Position numbers and translations under genes: made by a program
Shown: one piece after another, positions 1 to 5,543 of the stretch
Layout: each line of letters opens with the position of its first letter
How positions within the stretch are numbered: position 1 is the stretch's first letter
Source: Clostridia bacterium
Lineage (GTDB): Bacteria; Bacillota; Clostridia; Oscillospirales; CAG-272
Direction: 5' to 3'
Assembly (NCBI GenBank): GCA_017379815.1
Contig: JAFNVK010000021.1
Location: forward strand, 1 to 24,310
DNA: 24,310 bases
The notes under the pieces: generated by a model
Told to the model about the DNA's origin: nothing
The model's database searches: none
What the model saw: only the letters and a program-made list of their open reading frames with translations

Positions 1-1026
1 AGTGACGAGAGGGGGATAACCAACGTCCGCACGGACGCGCGGAACCTCCTCCAGCACCTCGGTCAGCTTATCCGACTTCCCTGCCTGCGCCAGCTGGCTC
101 ATCAGGTTGGAGAGCATTCCGCCGGGTACCTGATAAAGCAGAGCGTTGACGTCCACCTTGAGTGCCTTGGGATTAAGCAGACCGTCGGCCAGATACTTCT
201 CGCGCAGAGGCGCAAAATACTTGGTGACCTGATCCAGCTTGCCAAGATCAATGCCCGTATCGTAGGGCGTTCCCTGCAAAGCGGCGACCATGGCCTCCGT
301 GGGAGGCTGAGAGGTACCCATAGCCATCGGGGAGATCGCGGTGTCAATGACGTCCACGCCGGCCTCAACAGCCTTCATCAGGGTCATCGAGGCAAGGCCC
401 GAGGTGTAGTGGGTGTGCAGCTGAATGGGAAGCTTAACCGACGCCTTGAGCGTCTTGACCAGCTCGTAGGCATCGTAGGGCTTGAGCAATCCTGCCATAT
501 CCTTGATGCAGATGGAATCCGCTCCCATCTCCTCCAGGAGCTTGGCATACTTGGCGTAGTACTCCATCGTGTAGACCGGGCCCGTGGTATAGGAAAAAGC
601 GGCCTGCACGTGTCCGCCCTCGCGCTTGGTGGCGTTGATGGCGGTCTTGAGGTTTCTCGGGTCGTTGAGCGCGTCAAAGATGCGGATGATGTCGATGCCG
701 TTGGCGATGGACTTCTGCACGAAGTATTCCACAACGTCGTCCGAATAGTGACGGTAGCCCAGGATATTCTGTCCGCGGAAGAGCATTTGCAGCTTGGTGT
801 TCTTGACCTGCTCGCGGATCTTGCGCAGACGCTCCCAGGGATCCTCGTTGAGGAAGCGCATGCAGGCGTCAAAGGTGGCGCCGCCCCAAGCCTCCAGAGA
901 ATGGTAGCCGATCTGATCCATGGCGGACAGAATGGGCAGCATCTCCTCGGTGGTCATGCGGGTCGCGATAAGCGACTGGTGAGAGTCGCGGAGAACGGTT
1001 TCTGTAATTTTTACCGAATTCATCAT
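1..1026 (-). CDS. oadA: Oxaloacetate decarboxylase alpha / pyruvate carboxylase subunit B-type carboxyltransferase (C-terminus cut by window edge)
   Basis: Catalyses carboxyl transfer between oxaloacetate (or pyruvate) and protein-bound biotin, in the cytoplasm at the membrane pump. The first 342 codons are present. The product begins MNSVKITETVLRDSHQSL, the HMGL-like TIM-barrel signature of OadA/PycB, followed by MFRGQNILGYRHY, an IRIFDALND segment, the metal-site strand QLHTHYTSG and SPMAMGTSQPPTEAM, all typical of the family. Start chosen at 1026 because AGGAG lies 7 nt upstream; the adjacent in-frame ATG at 1023 is an alternative. It is the last visible gene of a five-gene operon, 24 bp after oadB. 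The C-terminus is outside the window, so it cannot be seen whether it carries its own biotinyl domain; a separate biotin carrier in the operon suggests not. Family assignment is firm; the physiological substrate is inferred. Confidence 0.95.
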   Translation of the reverse strand, partial: MMNSVKITETVLRDSHQSLIATRMTTEEMLPILSAMDQIGYHSLEAWGGATFDACMRFLNEDPWERLRKIREQVKNTKLQMLFRGQNILGYRHYSDDVVEYFVQKSIANGIDIIRIFDALNDPRNLKTAINATKREGGHVQAAFSYTTGPVYTMEYYAKYAKLLEEMGADSICIKDMAGLLKPYDAYELVKTLKASVKLPIQLHTHYTSGLASMTLMKAVEAGVDVIDTAISPMAMGTSQPPTEAMVAALQGTPYDTGIDLGKLDQVTKYFAPLREKYLADGLLNPKALKVDVNALLYQVPGGMLSNLMSQLAQAGKSDKLTEVLEEVPRVRADVGYPPLVT

Positions 1027-1050
1027 ATTCTAACTCCTATGAGATTGGTT

Positions 1051-2244
1051 TCAGGCAAAGCAAGCCAGAAGAACGCCTGCGGCAACGGCAGAGCCGATAA
1101 CGCCTGCCACGTTCGGGCCCATGGCGTGCATGAGCAGGAAGTTGGAGGGATCTGCCTTCTGCCCCTCCTTTTGCGCAACGCGCGCCGCCATGGGAACGGC
1201 GGAAACGCCCGCTGAGCCGATGAGCGGATTGATCTTGCCGCCCGTCAGCTTGCACATGATCTTGGCGGTGAGAAGACCGCCAAAGGTGGAGATCATAAAG
1301 GCAACGAGGCCAAGCACGATGATGAGCAGCGTCTTTCCGCTAAGGAAGTTCTCGGCAACGGCCGTTGCGCCGACGCTGATGCCGAGGAAGATCGTGACGA
1401 TGTTCATCAGTGCATTCTGCGCCGTGTCGGAGAGACGTCCCGTAACGCCGCTGACGTTGAGCAGGTTACCGAACATCAGGCATCCGATCAGAACCAGAGC
1501 ATCGGGCACGATGAGCGCCACGATGATCGTGACCACGATCGGGAAAATGATCTTTTCGGCCTGCGAGACCTTACGCAGCTCCGTCATCTTGATCTTGCGC
1601 TCCTCGGGAGTGGTCATCAGACGCATCAGCGGAGGCTGGATCAAGGGAATGAGGGCCATGTAGGAATAGGCCGCGATGGCGATCGCGCCGAGCAGCTCGG
1701 GCGCGAGCGTTTTGGTGACCGTAATGGCGGTCGGTCCGTCCGCGCCACCGATAATACCGATGGAGGCGGCCTCCTCCGGAGTGAACACACCGGAGATCAA
1801 CGCGCCCGCGAAGGCCACGAAAACGCCAAACTGTGCGCCCGCACCGATCAGAAGGCTCTTGGGGTTGGAGATCAGGGGAGTAAAATCGGTCATCGCACCG
1901 ATGCCGATAAAGACGAGACAGGGATACAAGCCGGTCTTGACGCCGATATAGAGAATATCGATCAGGCCTCCGTGGCGCAGGATCTCACCGTAATCAATAT
2001 CCCCTGCCGTCATAAAATAGTCGGAATGGAACATATTGCCGCCGGGAAGATTGGTCAGCAGCATTCCGATGGCAATGGGAAGCAGGAGAAGCGGCTCAAA
2101 GCCCTTCACAATGGCCAGATACACCAGCACGCAAACGATGAACAGCATCAGGAGCGTTTGCCACGTGGCGGCGTCCACACCGTTGATCAGTCGGTAGATA
2201 CCGGTTGACTCCCAAAAGTTTTGCAAGCTTTCCAGTAAACTCAT
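1051..2244 (-). CDS. oadB: Sodium ion-translocating decarboxylase beta subunit
   Basis: Integral membrane subunit that decarboxylates carboxybiotin and couples this to Na+ export. The product is 397 residues, within the usual range, and consists largely of hydrophobic membrane segments. Two conserved family signatures are visible: GGADGPTAITVTKTLAPEL in the middle (containing the Asp known to be essential in OadB) and the C-terminal HAMGPNVAGVIGSAVAAG helix. The start MSLLESLQ has AAAGGA about 10 nt upstream. It lies between the biotin carrier (46 bp gap) and oadA (24 bp gap). The same family serves oxaloacetate, methylmalonyl-CoA, malonate and glutaconyl-CoA decarboxylases, so this subunit does not reveal the substrate. 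Confidence 0.96.
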   Translation of the reverse strand: MSLLESLQNFWESTGIYRLINGVDAATWQTLLMLFIVCVLVYLAIVKGFEPLLLLPIAIGMLLTNLPGGNMFHSDYFMTAGDIDYGEILRHGGLIDILYIGVKTGLYPCLVFIGIGAMTDFTPLISNPKSLLIGAGAQFGVFVAFAGALISGVFTPEEAASIGIIGGADGPTAITVTKTLAPELLGAIAIAAYSYMALIPLIQPPLMRLMTTPEERKIKMTELRKVSQAEKIIFPIVVTIIVALIVPDALVLIGCLMFGNLLNVSGVTGRLSDTAQNALMNIVTIFLGISVGATAVAENFLSGKTLLIIVLGLVAFMISTFGGLLTAKIMCKLTGGKINPLIGSAGVSAVPMAARVAQKEGQKADPSNFLLMHAMGPNVAGVIGSAVAAGVLLACFA

Positions 2245-2290
2245 GAAAACCGATTCCTTTCTTTCAACGTAATCCGCTTTACCGAAAGGA

Positions 2291-2683
2291 TCAGTTGAGG
2301 GTCACGAGCACGGCGTCGGTGGCAACCGATGCGCCCTGTGCTACCTCAACGGTAGCGACCACGCCATCCGCGGGAGCGAGAATGTCATTCTCCATCTTCA
2401 TGGCCTCGAGCACGCAAAGCACGTCGCCCTTCTTCACCGAGTCGCCTGCCTTAACGTTGACCTTGATCAGCGTACCGGGCATGGGGGCCTTGACGGCAGT
2501 TGCACCTGCACTGCCCTTGGGGGCTGCGGCAGGAGCCTTGGGTGCAGCCGCGGGAGCGGCGGGAGCAGCGGGGGCGGCAGGAGCAGCAGGCGCGGAGTAC
2601 GTAGCCTCACCGATCTCCTCAACCACGACGTCGTAGGGAATTCCGTTAACCGTAACACGATAATTTTTCATAGCTGATACCAT
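2291..2683 (-). CDS. Biotin carboxyl carrier protein of the decarboxylase pump
   Basis: Carries the carboxyl group on biotin between the carboxyltransferase subunits and OadB. It is 130 residues long. An N-terminal segment (about 1-30) is followed by a flexible Ala/Pro linker (about 31-56, an almost perfect repeat of AAP) and a C-terminal biotinyl domain with EAMKMEND. The biotinylated lysine would be K96, 34 residues from the C-terminus as is usual. Start at 2683 has AGAAAGG just upstream with a short spacer; the in-frame ATG at 2671 (MKNYRV) is the alternative and gives a more typical N-terminus but a spacer that is too long. Equivalent to the 1.3S subunit of transcarboxylase or MmdC/GcdC. 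Confidence 0.95.
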   Translation of the reverse strand: MVSAMKNYRVTVNGIPYDVVVEEIGEATYSAPAAPAAPAAPAAPAAAPKAPAAAPKGSAGATAVKAPMPGTLIKVNVKAGDSVKKGDVLCVLEAMKMENDILAPADGVVATVEVAQGASVATDAVLVTLN

Positions 2684-2707
2684 AATACCTTTCTTGTGTT
2701 GTGAGAA

Positions 2708-3100
2708 TTACATTCTGCGCTTCTTGGCAGAATCCGCTCTTTTGAAGGCGACCACACGGAATGCTCCCGTGTTCCCTTCCTCTGCGCGCATGGCGCGGAT
2801 AGCCGCAACGATCGCGGCGACAACGGCTCCGTTATCCTCGGGAGTCCCAAAGGCCTTTGCCTCCACCGGTGCGGGAGAGGGCTTCTCCTCCTCGGAGATA
2901 AAGGTCTTGATCTTCTTTTTCTTCTTTCTTGCGTAAAGCACGGAGTGCATCAGCTCAATGGCGCCCCAAAGAATGACCAGCACCAAAAAGATCGTCAGCA
3001 TTCCCTGCAGGGTGACAATACCCGCCTGCGTGGCGCGGTCGCCAAAGGAGAGTGCTCCTCCTTCCCCCGTTGCGGCAAGAGAAAACAGCATTGTTTTCAT
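2708..3100 (-). CDS. OadG-like gamma subunit of the sodium pump decarboxylase
   Basis: Small membrane anchor that holds the carboxyltransferase to the beta subunit in Na+-pumping decarboxylases. The 130-residue product has a single hydrophobic helix (about residues 26-52, GIVTLQGMLTIFLVLVILW) followed by a lysine run (ARKKKKKIK) and a Pro/Glu-rich linker. A short C-terminal part contains AVVAAIVAAIRAMR, a motif common at the C-terminus of OadG homologues. GAGGTG lies 5 nt before the ATG at 3100, and only 14 bp separate it from the upstream carboxyltransferase stop codon. OadG proteins are poorly conserved, so the call rests on topology, tail motif and operon position together. Confidence 0.85.
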   Translation of the reverse strand: MKTMLFSLAATGEGGALSFGDRATQAGIVTLQGMLTIFLVLVILWGAIELMHSVLYARKKKKKIKTFISEEEKPSPAPVEAKAFGTPEDNGAVVAAIVAAIRAMRAEEGNTGAFRVVAFKRADSAKKRRM

Positions 3101-3114
3101 CGCTTCACCTCACG

Positions 3115-4479
3115 TCAAAGGGGAAGATTGCAATGCTTACGCAGAGGCGTTGCGCCGTTCTTGACCAGAAGCATATACACGGCCGAGCAGATGCGCTGAC
3201 GCAGCTCTGCCGGATCGATCACGTCGTCGATGCTTCCGTCGCAGGCGGCTGCCTCGGGGGAAGCGTGCTTCTCGACCCACTCCTCCTCAAGGGAGGCTCT
3301 CGTCACCTCGGGCGTAATGCGATCGTTCCAAAGGAAGGCAACTGCCGCCGCGGGATCCATCACGCTGATCTCGGCCGTGGGAAGCGCATAGACCATATCG
3401 GCACCAAGTGCCTTGGAGCCCATCAGCGTAAAGGAAGCGCCGTAAGCCTTGCCGGTAACCACCGTGATCTTTGCGCACTCGGCAGAAGCGTAGGCCATGG
3501 CAAGCTTGCCAAGCTGTGCCGCAAGAGGTGCGGCCTCAGCCTCGGCACTCGCCTGAACGCCGGTGCTATCCGTAAGCGTGACCACGGGAATCGAAAAGCT
3601 ATCGCAGAAGGAGATCAGCTTGGCCGCCTTCTTGGCGCCGTCGGCGGTAAGGACACCGCCATTCTCCTGTGCATTGTTGGCGATCACACCGCAGGTCACG
3701 CCGCCAAAGCGGACAAATGCGGTCAGCATGCCGTCGGCATAACCCTCGCCAACGGACAGAACAAGTCCTGCGTCGGCAAGCTGCTCAAGAAGCGCACGGC
3801 CGGTAAGACCGCTCACCGAGACCGTACGGTTGACGTCGTCGATGATCTCCTCGGCAGTCACGCCATCGGCGTTGTTGGAGGGGAGAAGCGAGAGCAGTCT
3901 CTTGACCTTGGCAACCGCCTCGGCCTCATTCTCGGCAAGCACCGAGGAAAGTCCGTTTGCGGCAGCATAAGCGGCACTGCCCGTCTCCTTGCCGATCAGG
4001 AAGGGAGCGTTGACGAAAAGCTCCGCACTTCCCTTGACCGTTACGGTCAGGTCGAACATCGCGGCAACGGTGGCGGAAAGGCCCGCGCACACGCCCGTGA
4101 TGAGCGCGATCTGCGGAATGACGCCGGAGGCATCGCTCACCGTCTTGAGAAGCTTTCCGTAGGCGGACATGGCAGAGGCACCGTCCGAAAGGATCGCGCC
4201 TGCACTGTCAAACACACCCACCACGGGTGCGCCGTTCTTCACGGCCATCGTATACAGGGAGGCGATCTTTTCTGCCTGCAGGGCGTCAAACGCGCCCTTG
4301 CGGCGATCGCTGTCCTGCGCAAAGGCATAGACCAATTTTCCGTCCACAGCTCCGTAGCCGCAAACAACTCCCGTCAGTCCGCCGTCGGGACGCTTAACGT
4401 AAGCGCCGATCTCCGCGAACGTTCCGGGATCAAAGAGCTCGGCGATCCTTGCGACGCCGGACGTGATTCCTTTCTCCAT
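3115..4479 (-). CDS. Acyl-CoA-type carboxyltransferase (MmdA/12S-like), divergent and short
   Basis: Member of the carboxyl-transferase family that includes MmdA, PccB and the 12S subunit of transcarboxylase, and normally moves CO2 between an acyl-CoA and biotin. The 454-residue product has both crotonase-like halves. The C-terminal half is recognisable (GVIANNAQENGGVL, AAKLISFCDSFSIPVVTLTDS, KAYGASFTLMGSKALGADM, ALPTAEISVM). It lacks the N-terminal 40-60 residues usual in MmdA, and the expected DSGGAR and DTPGF-type glycine motifs are replaced by FDSAGAILSDG and DSTGVQASAEA. Start at 4479 is set by GGAGGG 4-5 nt upstream; further upstream in-frame ATGs lie in the leader or the promoter. First gene of the operon. 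Substrate unknown; it may even be a structural or regulatory homologue. Confidence 0.88.
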   Translation of the reverse strand: MEKGITSGVARIAELFDPGTFAEIGAYVKRPDGGLTGVVCGYGAVDGKLVYAFAQDSDRRKGAFDALQAEKIASLYTMAVKNGAPVVGVFDSAGAILSDGASAMSAYGKLLKTVSDASGVIPQIALITGVCAGLSATVAAMFDLTVTVKGSAELFVNAPFLIGKETGSAAYAAANGLSSVLAENEAEAVAKVKRLLSLLPSNNADGVTAEEIIDDVNRTVSVSGLTGRALLEQLADAGLVLSVGEGYADGMLTAFVRFGGVTCGVIANNAQENGGVLTADGAKKAAKLISFCDSFSIPVVTLTDSTGVQASAEAEAAPLAAQLGKLAMAYASAECAKITVVTGKAYGASFTLMGSKALGADMVYALPTAEISVMDPAAAVAFLWNDRITPEVTRASLEEEWVEKHASPEAAACDGSIDDVIDPAELRQRICSAVYMLLVKNGATPLRKHCNLPL

Positions 4480-4561
4480 AAAACCCTCCAAAATTGCTTG
4501 GTTTGCTTTGGGCGGACGAGCCTTTCTTACACAAAAAATCATCCTACCCCAGTTTAATTTT

Positions 4562-4590
4562 ATTATATCATACCCTTCTCCAAAAGTCAA
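4562..4590 (-). promoter_or_regulatory. Sigma-A promoter of the decarboxylase operon
   Basis: On the minus strand TTGACT (4585-4590) is followed by a 17-bp spacer and TATAAT (4562-4567), with TG one base before the -10 (extended -10). Transcription would begin near 4555, leaving a leader of about 75 nt before the ATG at 4479. Confidence 0.88.
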
Positions 4591-4655
4591 ACCGCGCGCG
4601 CCTTTATTTTATGAATAATATGTAAAGATTTGTCGTGAAGTGTCCGTGACAACAC

Positions 4656-4691
4656 AAAAAAAGAGCAAGACGCACAGTCTTGCTCTTTTTT
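4656..4691 (-). terminator. Rho-independent terminator after the endonuclease/phosphatase-family gene
   Basis: Perfect 9-bp stem GAGCAAGAC/GTCTTGCTC (4663-4671 with 4677-4685) and 5-nt loop, flanked by A and T tracts on both sides. On the minus strand it is followed by seven U residues, 12 bp after the stop codon at 4703. The symmetrical tracts make it potentially bidirectional. Confidence 0.9.
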
Positions 4692-4702
4692 GGGAGAACC
4701 AA

Positions 4703-5479
4703 TCACTCCTCAATCGTGACGTAGGCGCACACGGCGTTGTGATCCGAATAATAGCATCCGCAGGAATCGTCATCCGGCACGGCGTAGGAGCGCGCGGGGT
4801 CGGCCGGCAGATTGGAAAAGATGTAATCGATCTTGATCTTCTCTACCTTACCAAAGCCATGGAAGGTAGGCGCGAGGTTGGCGGTCAGATCCTGCGTGCC
4901 AAGCTCCTCGTTCGTTCCCGTGATCATAGTAATGGAGGGCTCATCCGGGCAGGCGTTGAAATCGCCTGTCATCACAAAGGGTAGACCATGGGTCGCCGCA
5001 TCGTGAAGCAGCAGCGTGCACTCCGCCAAGCGCACAAGCGGCCCCTGATGATCGGTGTGAACATTGTAGAAGGAAAAGGGCGTGTGTGTTCCGCGCAGGA
5101 GCAGATCGGCATGCGCGTACACGCGTGGCCAAAGATTCTGGTCCAGTCCCTTGATGAGAGAGGCCGGCTTCCGCTCGGAGAAGGAAAGCCATTTCTGGTC
5201 AAAGCCCAAGAGAGCGAAGCGATCTGTGCGGAAGGCAATCGGAACGAACTCGCCACTATAATGCCGGTCGCGGCCGTAGCCGAGGAAGGTGTATTCGGGA
5301 AGTGCCTCGGAAAGCCACTTCAGCGAGGCATCCTGCACCTCCTGAAAGCCGATTACGTCGGGAGCCTCCTTGCGAATCACGGAGATCAGCTTTTCGCGGC
5401 GGAAATCCTGACAGTTTGCCCCATCGCGCTCCACGCGAACGCGGATGTTAAAGGACATGATCTTCATTTCAACAGACAT
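4703..5479 (-). CDS. Endonuclease/exonuclease/phosphatase family protein
   Basis: A 258-residue metal-dependent phosphodiesterase or phosphatase of the EEP (DNase I-like) superfamily. The full motif set is present: MSFNIRV with N11, IGFQEV with catalytic Glu47, FYNVHTDHQG, TGDFNACPDEPS, KIDYIFS and SDHNAV with His247 near the C-terminus. No signal peptide, so it is probably cytoplasmic. Proteins of this size with DxxS in the GDFN loop usually act on small phosphodiesters, nucleic acids or sugar/lipid phosphates; the substrate cannot be told from sequence. Start at 5479 is fixed by AAGGAG 6 nt upstream. It follows the ispH-rpsA fusion by 64 bp that contain a hairpin, and no separate promoter is visible, so it probably depends on readthrough. 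Confidence 0.9.
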   Translation of the reverse strand: MSVEMKIMSFNIRVRVERDGANCQDFRREKLISVIRKEAPDVIGFQEVQDASLKWLSEALPEYTFLGYGRDRHYSGEFVPIAFRTDRFALLGFDQKWLSFSERKPASLIKGLDQNLWPRVYAHADLLLRGTHTPFSFYNVHTDHQGPLVRLAECTLLLHDAATHGLPFVMTGDFNACPDEPSITMITGTNEELGTQDLTANLAPTFHGFGKVEKIKIDYIFSNLPADPARSYAVPDDDSCGCYYSDHNAVCAYVTIEE

Positions 5480-5500
5480 AACATTCTCCTTTTTAGGAAA

Positions 5501-5531
5501 GAAGACGCCTTTTTTTGAAAAAGGCGTCTTC
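5501..5531 (-). terminator. Hairpin between ispH-rpsA and the EEP gene, probably a leaky terminator
   Basis: A 9-bp GC-containing stem GAAGACGCC/GGCGTCTTC (5501-5509 with 5523-5531) is extended by a T/A pairing and a tiny loop. On the minus strand it is followed by only TTTCCT rather than a long U tract, and the next gene's AAAGGAG starts a few bases later. It may attenuate transcription or protect the 3' end of the upstream message. Confidence 0.6.
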
Positions 5532-5543
5532 GGATGCTTGAAC

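Noticed and set aside
2530..2605. Tandem GC-rich repeat as a possible mobile or CRISPR-like repeat
   Set aside because: It is the Ala/Pro linker of the biotin carrier protein; the repetition follows from the AAP amino-acid pattern and is in frame.
3052..4557. A 501-codon open frame on the plus strand over the carboxyltransferase gene
   Set aside because: Antisense to a conserved gene, with a Gly/His/Arg-rich product of no recognisable family.
4480..4590. N-terminal extension of the carboxyltransferase to ATG at 4542 or 4590
   Set aside because: 4590 lies in the -35 box and 4542 has a ribosome site touching the start codon. GGAGGG at the proper distance supports 4479.
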